From Alteriqipengyuania_B sp035481675 (GTDB taxonomy: Bacteria > Pseudomonadota > Alphaproteobacteria > Sphingomonadales > Sphingomonadaceae), in NCBI RefSeq assembly GCF_035481675.1, contig NZ_JAYJJW010000001.1:930001-994000 (forward strand): DNA of 64,000 nt, in the 5' to 3' direction. The translations under genes and the position numbers were made by a program. This document shows positions 1-7,080 of the stretch, one piece after another. The notes beneath the pieces are model-generated. The model was given only the letters and a program-made list of their open reading frames with translations. It did no database searches and was not told the DNA's origin. How positions within the stretch are numbered: the stretch's first letter is position 1; each line of letters begins with the position of its first letter.

Positions 1-261
1 AGCCCCGATCCATTTCCTGCCCTTCCACCGGACTTCGGCCTGATGCTGGCCGGGCATACCCATTGCGGGCAGATCGCCTATCCGTGGGGCGGCGCGCCGG
101 CCCACCTGTCCGACTACGGCGATCGCTACGGGTGCGGGAGGGTGGACGAGCGCGGCAACACAGTCGTCACCGGCGCCGGACTCGGTACCAGCCTGATTTG
201 GATACGCCTCTTCGCGCGGCCGGAAATCTGGATCCTTGAACTGCGCGCGAAAGGCGCCTGA
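1..261 (+). CDS. Metallophosphoesterase, 3' part only
   Basis: The frame is open from the first base, so the start lies outside the window; 86 codons remain. The motif GHTHCGQ (codons 18-24 of the visible part) matches the C-terminal metal-binding GHTHxGQ block of calcineurin-like phosphoesterases of the YaeI/YkuE type, which bind two metal ions and cleave phosphoester bonds. Family members usually have Gly where this one has Cys22. The remaining C-terminal strands (VVTGAGLGTS, then a hydrophobic tail) also fit the family. The substrate cannot be told from this fragment. Confidence 0.8.
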   Translation, partial: SPDPFPALPPDFGLMLAGHTHCGQIAYPWGGAPAHLSDYGDRYGCGRVDERGNTVVTGAGLGTSLIWIRLFARPEIWILELRAKGA

Positions 262-308
262 GGTTCGCCGGGCGCTCTATCCTCTCGCTGCCCACCGAGA
301 TTACCCGA

Positions 309-575
309 TCAGTATTCGCGCTCTGCATGCGGGTCGTTGCCGATCAGCAGGAAGCCGATCAGGAAATAACCGGCAGCGGCCACCAGCGCGACCGAGCCCC
401 AATAGCCGAACGGTTCCACCAGCAACCACTGCATGACATCCTGAACCGATGTAAGCAGCCGGGACATGGCGCGGCTGCCCCACTCGATGTCCATGAAAGC
501 GCCGTAGAGGGCCGCCAGCACCAGCGGCCAAGTCGCCATCTTGATCCGGTCGATGCGCCGCTCTTCCTCCGTCAT
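309..575 (-). CDS. Small membrane protein, unknown function
   Basis: An 88-residue protein if started at the ATG at 575 (MTEEERRIDRIK...), which gives a charged N-terminus before the first hydrophobic stretch; a longer reading to 617 is possible but adds an implausible Arg-rich leader. Two membrane segments can be seen (about residues 13-30 and 56-79). It lies downstream of tsf on the same strand but beyond the strong tsf terminator at 621-658, so it needs its own promoter or read-through. I do not recognise the family. A G-run sits immediately before the start, closer than a normal ribosome binding site. Confidence 0.5.
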   Translation of the reverse strand: MTEEERRIDRIKMATWPLVLAALYGAFMDIEWGSRAMSRLLTSVQDVMQWLLVEPFGYWGSVALVAAAGYFLIGFLLIGNDPHAEREY

Positions 576-620
576 CCCCCCCGCTATGCCGCGAATTGCT
601 TGCCGTCCGGTTAGCAAACG

Positions 621-658
621 AAAGCGGCCGCCGGAGCCTTAACTCCGGCGGCCGCCTT
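621..658 (-). terminator. Rho-independent terminator of tsf
   Basis: A perfect 13-bp inverted repeat (arms 624-636 and 643-655, 6-nt loop) lies 22 bases past the tsf stop. Read on the minus strand it is followed by TTTCG, a short U-tract. Confidence 0.85.
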
Positions 659-679
659 ATAAATCCTGTCCGGAAAGGA

Positions 680-1606
680 TCAGCCGCCGACGGCAGCTGC
701 GACTTCGGCTGCGAAGTCGCTCTGTTCCTTTTCGATGCCTTCGCCGAGCTGGTAGCGGACATAGTCCTTCAGCACGATTTCGTGGCCTGCATCCTTGCCG
801 GCCTTGGCGACGACGTCCGAGATCGGGGTCTTGTTGTCGATCACGAACAGCTGGCTGAGGAGAGCGTTCTCCTTGGCGAACTTCTTGATCGCGCCGTCGA
901 CCATCTTTTCCTGCACGTTTTCCGGCTTGCCGCTTTCGGCAGCCTTTTCGGCAGCGATGGCGCGCTCGCGCTCGATCATCGCGGGGTCGAGGCCGTCGGC
1001 GTCCAGCGCCTGCGGGAAAGCGGCGGCGATGTGCATGGCCAGCTGCTTGCCGAGCGGGACGAGAACGTCTTCACCGGCTTCGCTTTCTAGGGCCACGAGA
1101 ACGCCGATCTTGCCGAGGTTTTCGGCCGCCGCGTTGTGCATGTAGGGCACGACAACGCCGTTCGACACTTCGACCGTCTTCATGCGGCGGACCTGCTGGT
1201 TCTCGCCGATGGTCGCCACGTTGTCGGTCAGCTTGTCGCCCACGGTGCCGCCGTCGGGATAGGATGCGGCCTTCAGCGCTTCGACGTCGTCACCGTCCAC
1301 GGACAGGGCGGCTTCGGTGGTCTTGCGGACGAAGTCCTGGAACTTGTCGTTCTTGGCGACGAAGTCCGTTTCGGAGTTCACTTCGACGGCAACGCCCTTC
1401 GTGCCTTCGACGGCAACGCCGACGAGGCCTTCGGCAGCGGTGCGGCTGGACTTCTTCTGCGCGGTGGCGAGGCCCTTTGCACGCAGCGCGTCGACGGCGG
1501 CTTCGATGTCGCCGTTCGCTTCAGTCAGCGCCTTCTTGGCGTCCATCATGCCCGCGCCGGTCTTCTCGCGCAGGGTCTTCACATCGGCGACGGTAAAATC
1601 GGCCAT
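680..1606 (-). CDS. tsf: Translation elongation factor Ts
   Basis: Guanine-nucleotide exchange factor that regenerates EF-Tu-GTP in the cytoplasm. The 308-residue protein is typical of the family. It has the N-terminal UBA-like helix with the TGAGMMDAKKAL block (about 16-27) and the core signature TDFVAKNDKF (80-89) whose Asp-Phe pair inserts into EF-Tu. It follows rpsB on the same strand with 88 bases between them, the usual bacterial rpsB-tsf order. The gap contains a hairpin that could lower tsf expression relative to rpsB. A strong terminator closes the unit. Confidence 0.98.
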   Translation of the reverse strand: MADFTVADVKTLREKTGAGMMDAKKALTEANGDIEAAVDALRAKGLATAQKKSSRTAAEGLVGVAVEGTKGVAVEVNSETDFVAKNDKFQDFVRKTTEAALSVDGDDVEALKAASYPDGGTVGDKLTDNVATIGENQQVRRMKTVEVSNGVVVPYMHNAAAENLGKIGVLVALESEAGEDVLVPLGKQLAMHIAAAFPQALDADGLDPAMIERERAIAAEKAAESGKPENVQEKMVDGAIKKFAKENALLSQLFVIDNKTPISDVVAKAGKDAGHEIVLKDYVRYQLGEGIEKEQSDFAAEVAAAVGG

Positions 1607-1623
1607 GGTTCAAATCCTTCCTG

Positions 1624-1668
1624 GAAAAAAATCGTGGGGCGCCGGGCCGCATCGGGGCCCGGCGCGCC
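1624..1668 (-). terminator. Intercistronic terminator or attenuator between rpsB and tsf
   Basis: On the minus strand GGCGC(GC)CGGGCC (1668-1656) pairs with GGCCCGGCGCC (1649-1639), with a two-base bulge, and is followed by ACGA and a run of seven T (1630-1624). This has the form of an intrinsic terminator placed between two co-directional genes, so partial termination is likely. It leaves about 17 bases to the tsf start. Confidence 0.65.
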
Positions 1669-1694
1669 GGTAGACGCGTTTTGCGTCAGTTCGA

Positions 1695-2438
1695 TTAAGC
1701 GACGGCTTCCTCGGCCGGCGGATTTTCCATCTCGCCTGCCATGCCGCCCGCGTCGTTGCTGCCGCCCTTGCGCGCCGCTTCGGCGCAGGCTTCGCAGTAA
1801 AGGCGGATGGCGCGCGCCGCGTCGTCGTTACCCGGGACCGGGAACGCGATGCCCGACGGATCGACATTGGAATCGAGCACGGCGACCACGGGGATGCCGA
1901 GGACGTTGGCTTCCTTGATCGCCAGGTCTTCCTTGTTGGCGTCGATCACGACCATCACGTCGGGCGTGCCGCCCATGTCGCGGATGCCGCCGAGCGACAT
2001 CTGCAGCTTGTCGAGCTCGCGCGTCAGCTGCAGGACTTCCTTCTTGGTCAGGCCGCTGGTGTCCCCGCCGAGCTGCTCTTCGAGCGTCTTCATGCGGCGG
2101 ATCGACTGCGAAATCGTCTTCCAGTTGGTGAGCATGCCGCCCAGCCAGCGGTGGTTGACGAAGTGCTGGCCGCTCATGCGCGCAGCTTCTGCGATCGGTT
2201 CCTGCGCCTGGCGCTTGGTGCCGACGAACAGGACCTTGCCACCGGCGTTGGCGGTGGAGCTGATGAAGTCGAGCGCGCGTGCGAACAGCGGCACGGTCTG
2301 CGACAGGTCGATGATGTGAACACCGTTGCGGGCGCCGAAGATATACGGCTTCATCCGCGGGTTCCAGCGGTGGGTCTGGTGGCCGAAGTGTGCGCCGGCC
2401 TCGATCAATTGCTGCATGGTGACGGTAGGTGCCGCCAT
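1695..2438 (-). CDS. rpsB: 30S ribosomal protein S2
   Basis: Structural protein of the small ribosomal subunit. The start at 2438 (MAAPTVTMQQLIEAGAHFGH) is chosen because the canonical S2 N-terminus begins there and GGAAGGA precedes it by about 10 bases; the 37 extra upstream codons are leader. The 247 residues contain the S2 signatures HRWNPRMKPYIFG and FVNHRWLGGMLTN. The last 20 residues are an acidic, Ala/Glu-rich tail after the lysine-rich core, as in other alphaproteobacteria. First gene of the rpsB-tsf unit. Confidence 0.98.
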   Translation of the reverse strand: MAAPTVTMQQLIEAGAHFGHQTHRWNPRMKPYIFGARNGVHIIDLSQTVPLFARALDFISSTANAGGKVLFVGTKRQAQEPIAEAARMSGQHFVNHRWLGGMLTNWKTISQSIRRMKTLEEQLGGDTSGLTKKEVLQLTRELDKLQMSLGGIRDMGGTPDVMVVIDANKEDLAIKEANVLGIPVVAVLDSNVDPSGIAFPVPGNDDAARAIRLYCEACAEAARKGGSNDAGGMAGEMENPPAEEAVA

Positions 2439-2665
2439 AATAGAATTCCTTCCGGTTGTGCCTCTGGGAAGCTGGAACCGCGCTGCGGAGATCCCGCGTG
2501 CGGCACCGGTATGGGCGCTTCCCATGTGGATTTGCCTCTCGCCGGACACGACCGTGACCGACCGGGCGAGCGCGCAGTTAGCGATTCACTCCGCGAAAAT
2601 CCAGCCCTTTCGTGCAGCGGACCGGCCTGCGCACTGCTGGAGCGGAACATTTCGTGAAAAAGCGC

Positions 2666-2702
2666 TTGACTGCGCTGCTCCGATGCGGAACATAAAGAGA
2701 AC
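2666..2702 (+). promoter_or_regulatory. Promoter overlapped by a LexA (SOS) box
   Basis: A TTGACT -35 element (2666-2671) is followed by a perfect alphaproteobacterial LexA half-site pair, GAAC (2688-2691), 7 bases, GAAC (2699-2702), lying where the -10 and transcription start should be. It faces the small gene at 2815. The -10 itself is poor (CATAAA at 2691-2696, long spacer). The box is seen; regulation by LexA is inferred. Confidence 0.65.
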
Positions 2703-2727
2703 AGAGCGGGTCGTCAGTTCCGTGTCG

Positions 2728-2753
2728 GGAACCGATAGCGCCGATTAGGGGTT
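2728..2753 (+). promoter_or_regulatory. Possible ECF/EcfG-type promoter
   Basis: GGAAC (2728-2732) is separated by 17 bases from GGTT (2750-2753). This resembles the general-stress sigma consensus GGAAC-N16/17-CGTT with one mismatch. It also faces the gene at 2815. Weak on its own. Confidence 0.25.
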
Positions 2754-2814
2754 TTCCACAAGCGTTCCACAGGTCGCCAACAGGCCTTGCGAACCGAATT
2801 CGAAAGTTCGAGCC

Positions 2815-3075
2815 ATGATGACAGTCACGATCTCGCTAGCCCTTCTCGCCATCGCCGCCGTATCGCTCGGCGTGATCGGCACGTCGCTGCGCAACGCCAT
2901 GGCGATTGCCGGCGACTTGCGCGGCAAGCTTGCCGATCTCGATGCGAAGGAAGCGCTCGCCTACCGGCTCGAAACCTGCGGCCAGCCGGAGCTGCGGCAG
3001 CCGATGCATCGCACGGCCCCGGCCAGCGCGCCGCGCCGCCGGACTAGCTACGGTCGGCGCTGCGTCCACGCTTGA
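2815..3075 (+). CDS. Small single-span membrane protein, probably SOS-regulated
   Basis: An 86-residue protein (84 or 85 if the adjacent ATG is used) with one hydrophobic helix at about residues 4-22, a Lys/Asp-rich stretch (DLRGKLADLDAKEALAYRLE) and a Pro/Arg-rich tail. It lies 113 bases downstream of a perfect LexA box. Its last 32 bases overlap the end of pssA on the other strand. The family is not recognised. Small membrane proteins under SOS control, such as Caulobacter SidA, inhibit cell division; that analogy rests on context and topology only, since no sequence likeness is claimed. The ribosome binding site is weak, so the start is uncertain. Confidence 0.55.
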   Translation: MMTVTISLALLAIAAVSLGVIGTSLRNAMAIAGDLRGKLADLDAKEALAYRLETCGQPELRQPMHRTAPASAPRRRTSYGRRCVHA

Positions 3076-3856
3076 GCTTGCGGTAACGCCACAAGGCCCA
3101 CGGCATCAGCGCCAGGTAACCGACGCAGATCACCGCCAGCGTCCACCACGGCTCGGTGAGCAGCGCGGCAAACAGGATTCCGACCAGCGCGATCGCTTCC
3201 AGCCGGAAATTGCGGCGGGGGCGTAACGAGGCCCAGCTGGGGGTCGCCATGTTGGAAATCATCAGGAACGCGATGACGGCCACCCATCCCGCGACAAGGA
3301 TGGGCTCTCGGAACAGTTCTTCGCCCGTGGCCAGCCAGATATAGGCGGGCAGGAACGCCAGCCCCGCGCCCACCGGTGCAGGCACGCCGGTCAGGAAGCC
3401 CAGGCTCTTGTGCGGCTGGTCGTCCATGTCGATCTGCGCGTTGAACCGCGCGAGGCGCAAGGCGCAACAAATCGCGAAGGCGAGCGCGGCGAACCAGCCG
3501 ACCCGCGGCAGGTCGTCGAGCGCCCACAGGAACAGGATCAATGCCGGCGCCATGCCGAAGCTGAGCGAATCGGCGAGGCTGTCGAGCTCGGCCCCGAAGC
3601 GCGACTGTGCGTTCAGCAGCCGCGCCACGCGGCCGTCGATCCCGTCGAGCACGCCTGCAAGGATGATCGCGAACAGCGACATCTGCCAGTTACCCTCGAT
3701 CGCGAAGCGGATACCGGTGAGGCCGGAACACAGCGCCGCGGCCGTAATGGCGTTAGGCATCACGGAGCGCAGGGAGAGGCCGCGCCCTTGCCCCTTCACG
3801 CTCACTTTCTCGCCGACACCGCCGCGCGGCCCGAACGGCCCGCCCGCTTCGCTCAC
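3044..3856 (-). CDS. pssA: CDP-diacylglycerol-serine O-phosphatidyltransferase
   Basis: Integral membrane enzyme that joins CDP-diacylglycerol and serine to give phosphatidylserine, the precursor of phosphatidylethanolamine. The complete CDP-alcohol phosphotransferase motif is present: D74-G75-x2-A78-R79-x8-G88-x3-D92-x3-D96. The 270 residues are mostly hydrophobic helices. The start is a GTG at 3856 that overlaps the TGA of psd (GTGA), so the two genes are translationally coupled and encode consecutive steps. The order decarboxylase then synthase is common in this class. Confidence 0.95.
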   Translation of the reverse strand: MSEAGGPFGPRGGVGEKVSVKGQGRGLSLRSVMPNAITAAALCSGLTGIRFAIEGNWQMSLFAIILAGVLDGIDGRVARLLNAQSRFGAELDSLADSLSFGMAPALILFLWALDDLPRVGWFAALAFAICCALRLARFNAQIDMDDQPHKSLGFLTGVPAPVGAGLAFLPAYIWLATGEELFREPILVAGWVAVIAFLMISNMATPSWASLRPRRNFRLEAIALVGILFAALLTEPWWTLAVICVGYLALMPWALWRYRKLKRGRSADRS

Positions 3857-4605
3857 TGGGAAATTCCTTCGATCATGGGGGTAGAACCGATGCGGGCCAG
3901 AACCGTTTCCCCGGCCACCATCTTCTGCCCCAGCATCACCGCAGGCTCCGTGCCCGCAGGCAGGTAGACATCGACCCTGCTGCCGAAACGGATCAGGCCG
4001 ACGCGCTGGCCCACTGCCACCGTGTCGCCCGGCTTCACGAACGGAATGATCCGCCGCGCCACGAGTCCGGCAATCTGGGTGAAGCCGACCATCGTCCCGT
4101 CATTACGCTCGACCAGTATATGCTGGCGCTCGTTCTCCTCGCTCGCCTTGTCGAGGTCGGCGTTCATGAACTTCCCCGGCACATAGACAAGCCGGCGGAT
4201 CGTGCCGCCGATGGGCGTGCGGTTGATGTGGACATCGAACACGCTCATGAAAATGGAGATCCGCGTCACCTCGCCATGCGGCAGGCCCACAGCGCCGGTG
4301 CCATCATCCACCAGCAGTTCGCGCGGCGGCACGACCTTGCCGATCAGCGTGACCTGTCCGTCGGCCGGGGAGACGATCGCATCGCTTTCTTGCGGCACGA
4401 CGCGTTCGGGATCGCGGAAAAAGGCGAACACGCCCGCCGAGAGCGCCAGCAGCGGCCAGCCGATGATCTCCCAGTCCAGGATCAGGAGGAAGAAGAGCGA
4501 GACGGCGAGCGCGATGACGCCGTATTTGCGGCCTTCGGGATGGATCGGCGGGAAACGCCATTCCACGTCCCCGCGGCCGCGATTGTCGAGAATTTCACCT
4601 GCCAT
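3853..4605 (-). CDS. psd: Phosphatidylserine decarboxylase proenzyme
   Basis: Converts phosphatidylserine to phosphatidylethanolamine at the inner membrane. The proenzyme cleaves itself at a Gly-Ser bond, giving the serine-derived pyruvoyl group; here that bond is G240-S241 in ARIGSTP, only 10 residues from the end. The 250-residue length, two N-terminal hydrophobic segments (about 28-62) and short alpha chain match the compact Psd class found in many alphaproteobacteria. It is the first gene of a two-gene unit with pssA. Confidence 0.95.
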   Translation of the reverse strand: MAGEILDNRGRGDVEWRFPPIHPEGRKYGVIALAVSLFFLLILDWEIIGWPLLALSAGVFAFFRDPERVVPQESDAIVSPADGQVTLIGKVVPPRELLVDDGTGAVGLPHGEVTRISIFMSVFDVHINRTPIGGTIRRLVYVPGKFMNADLDKASEENERQHILVERNDGTMVGFTQIAGLVARRIIPFVKPGDTVAVGQRVGLIRFGSRVDVYLPAGTEPAVMLGQKMVAGETVLARIGSTPMIEGISQ

Positions 4606-4656
4606 CGAAGCTGCCTAGGCCGCGGCGGGCGCTGTCACAACCCATGCGCGCGCCCT

Positions 4657-5787
4657 TCACCCGACCTTCTCGACGAAGACGGTGCCGGCCGAATAGCCCG
4701 CGCCGAAGCTGCAGATCAGTCCCTTGTCACCCGCGGCAAGGTCCTCGCTGTGCTTATGGAACGCGATGATCGAGCCTGCGCTGGAGGTGTTGCCGTAGGT
4801 ATCCAGCACCGTCGGGCTCTCGTCCTCGCTCGCCTCGTGGCCCAGGACGCGCTGGGCGATCAGGCGGTTCATGCCCGCATTCGCTTGGTGCAGCCACAGC
4901 CGTCTCAGGCCCTGCGCGTCGATATCCAGCCGCTCCGCCTCGTCCACGATCATCTGCGCGACCATCGGTACCACTTCCTTGAAGACCTTGCGGCCTTCCT
5001 GCACAAACAGCTTGTCTGCCGTGCCTTCCGTCTCGGGCGTCGCACGGTTGAGGAAGCCGAAATTGTTGCGGATGTTGTTGCTGAAGACCGTCTTCAGCCG
5101 CGTACCGAGGATTTCCCAGTGTTCGGCGGGGGCCATCGCGCTGTCTTCCACCAGCACGGCGGTCGCCACGTCGCCGAAGATGAAATGGCTGTCCCGGTCG
5201 CGCCAGTTCAAGTGCCCGCTCGTGATTTCCGGGCTCACCACCAGCACGCTGCGGGCATTGCCGGCGCGGATATAATCGGCCGCCGTCTGGATGCCGAAGG
5301 TCGCGGAAGAGCACGCGACGTTCATGTCGAAGCCGAAGCCGTCGATGCCCAGCGCTTGCTGGATCTCGATCGCCATCGCGGGATAGGGGCGCTGCATGTT
5401 GGATGCCGCGCACAGGACGGCGTCGACATCCTCCGGCTTTCGTCCTGCGCGCTCCAGCGCCTCGCGCGCGGCCTTCACGCCGATTTCGGCCATGATCGAC
5501 AGCTCGTCGTCGCCGCGCTCGTCCCACCGGGGCGCCATGGTTGCCGTGTCGAGTACCGCGGCCTTGGCCATCACGTGGCGCGACTTGATCCCGCTTGCCT
5601 TCTCGATGAAACCAACGGAGCTGGGCTGCAATTCCTCCACCTCGCCCGCCGCGATCGCGGCGGCGTTGGCGGCGTTGAATTCCTCGACGTAGCGGTTGAA
5701 GCTTTCCACCAGCTCTTCGTTGCTGATGCTTTCGGCGGGTGTGAAAAGGCCGGTGGCGCTGATCACGGGGCAATGCGTGTATTCCAT
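4657..5787 (-). CDS. Beta-ketoacyl-ACP synthase III family protein (second FabH-like enzyme)
   Basis: Thiolase-fold condensing enzyme of the KAS III group, with the triad C159 (NVACSSATFG), H300 (WLHQANAGMN) and N333 (YGNTSSAG). At 376 residues it is longer than the housekeeping FabH (323 residues at 62510-63481) and has an extra segment at about 25-60 and an insertion around 83-95. Such paralogues may start unusual fatty acids or make secondary products. The acyl substrate cannot be told. It stands alone, 52 bases upstream of psd on the same strand, and may be co-transcribed with it. Confidence 0.85.
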   Translation of the reverse strand: MEYTHCPVISATGLFTPAESISNEELVESFNRYVEEFNAANAAAIAAGEVEELQPSSVGFIEKASGIKSRHVMAKAAVLDTATMAPRWDERGDDELSIMAEIGVKAAREALERAGRKPEDVDAVLCAASNMQRPYPAMAIEIQQALGIDGFGFDMNVACSSATFGIQTAADYIRAGNARSVLVVSPEITSGHLNWRDRDSHFIFGDVATAVLVEDSAMAPAEHWEILGTRLKTVFSNNIRNNFGFLNRATPETEGTADKLFVQEGRKVFKEVVPMVAQMIVDEAERLDIDAQGLRRLWLHQANAGMNRLIAQRVLGHEASEDESPTVLDTYGNTSSAGSIIAFHKHSEDLAAGDKGLICSFGAGYSAGTVFVEKVG

Positions 5788-5952
5788 GGCAGCGATCTAG
5801 GCCCATGGCGGCGATCCGGCAACTGCGAAGCCGGCCATTGACACGGCCCCACCCCTTCGCCAAAGGGGCGCCTCTCGGCAGGGACGCGGCGGCGATTTGC
5901 TCGGCGCTGCTCCCGTATCCAGGGCGGATTTTCCGCCACCGGGCCATGGTGT

Positions 5953-6038
5953 GGACAGGTGGCCGAGTGGTTAAAGGCAGCAGACTGTAAATCTGCCCGC
6001 GCAAGCGTACGCTGGTTCGAATCCAGCCCTGTCCACCA
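5953..6038 (+). tRNA. tRNA-Tyr (GTA)
   Basis: An 86-base class II tRNA with acceptor arms 5953-5959 and 6028-6034, a long variable arm, anticodon GTA at 5987-5989 and an encoded CCA end. No clear -10 is visible upstream. Confidence 0.95.
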
Positions 6039-6198
6039 CCGGCCTCCATTAGATCAGGCACAACCGTCCCAGGGCACAAGATCCGCGCGAACCAGCGTAC
6101 GGTTCCTGCGCAGCAGGAACACGCTGGGCCGGTTTCGGAGCGAAGCGGAGACGGGCGCTGCGAAGCGGCGCCCAATTCAGCCCTGTCCACCACCGGCC
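6020..6198. repeat. 25-bp direct repeat of the tRNA-Tyr 3' end
   Basis: The last 19 bases of tRNA-Tyr plus 6 flanking bases (6020-6044) recur at 6174-6198 with a single C/T difference. The 129 bases between them contain an inverted copy of part of the tRNA T-arm (6088-6101 is the reverse complement of 6006-6019) and a perfect 8-bp hairpin (GTTCCTGC, loop GCA, GCAGGAAC; 6102-6120). Confidence 0.8.
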
Positions 6199-6251
6199 CT
6201 TCCCCTTCCCGCCCATCGCTGGCAAAGGCGCCCGCGAAAGGACTTCGCATC

Positions 6252-7046
6252 ATGGCAAAGAGCGGCAAGAGGGCCCTGCGCGGGCGCGCGGGGCGCAACC
6301 AGGGCGGGCGCGGCAGCGGCCGGGCTTCCAGCGGGGCGACGCGCCTGTGGGGCCACCACGCGGTGGAAGCGGCCCTCAAGAACCCTGCCCGCCAGCACCG
6401 CAAGCTGTGGGCGACGCGCGATGCGATCGCACGGCTCGACGGCGAACTGCCTGAAGACTTCACCGTCGAATATGCCGACGTGATCGACCTCGCGCGGCTG
6501 GTGGCAAAAGATGCACCGCACCAAGGGCTCGTGCTGGATTGCGAACCGCTGGACGACCTCCATCTCGACGAAGTGCTGCACGAAGGGCCGGAGCGCCCGA
6601 TCCTCGTGCTCGACCAAGTGACCGACCCGCATAATGTCGGCGCGATCCTGCGGTCCGCCGCCGCGTTCGACGCTGCCGCCATTATCACCCAGGACCGCCA
6701 CGCCCCGCCCGAATCCGGCGCGCTCGCCAAGGCAGCCTCCGGCGCCCTGGAGACCGTGCCGTGGGTCCGCGTGGTCAATCTCTCGCGCGCGCTGGACGAA
6801 ATGGCGGAGGCCGGTTTCTGGCGCATCGGCCTTGCCGGAGAGGCAGAGGCGACGCTGGCCGAAGCCCTGCCCGAAGCCGGCAAGGTCGCGCTGGTCCTCG
6901 GAGCGGAAGGCCCGGGTATGCGCTCCAATGTCGGCCAGCACTGCGATGCCCTCGTCCGCCTGCCGATCAGTGCGGCGATGGAAAGCCTCAACGTTTCCAA
7001 TGCCGCCGCGATTGCATTATACGCTGTGGCGACACGCGGCAGCTGA
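6252..7046 (+). CDS. rlmB: 23S rRNA 2'-O-ribose methyltransferase, RlmB/TrmH (SpoU) family
   Basis: SAM-dependent enzyme that, in E. coli, methylates G2251 of 23S rRNA. The three SpoU motifs are present: DQVTDPHNVGAILRSA (motif 1, about 120-135), LVLGAEGPGMR (motif 2, about 215-225) and ESLNVSNAAAIALY (motif 3, about 244-257). The basic, Gly/Arg-rich N-terminus (residues 1-33) precedes a short substrate-binding domain. The 264-residue length is normal. The gene stands alone after tRNA-Tyr. RlmB is the likeliest member by length and motif spacing, but close relatives act on other positions. Confidence 0.85.
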   Translation: MAKSGKRALRGRAGRNQGGRGSGRASSGATRLWGHHAVEAALKNPARQHRKLWATRDAIARLDGELPEDFTVEYADVIDLARLVAKDAPHQGLVLDCEPLDDLHLDEVLHEGPERPILVLDQVTDPHNVGAILRSAAAFDAAAIITQDRHAPPESGALAKAASGALETVPWVRVVNLSRALDEMAEAGFWRIGLAGEAEATLAEALPEAGKVALVLGAEGPGMRSNVGQHCDALVRLPISAAMESLNVSNAAAIALYAVATRGS

Positions 7047-7080
7047 CGGGCAGCGGGCCGCCGAACACGGGGGTCTTTCG

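Noticed and set aside
4120..5841. Plus-strand open frame of 573 codons
   Set aside because: Antisense to psd and the KAS III gene, with no family features and a His/Arg/Asp-biased composition.
5838..5843. TTGACA as a tRNA-Tyr promoter
   Set aside because: No -10 at 16-18 bases and the distance to the tRNA is over 100 bases.
4754..7000. Minus-strand open frame of 748 codons
   Set aside because: Runs through tRNA-Tyr and opposite rlmB; out of frame with the real KAS III gene.
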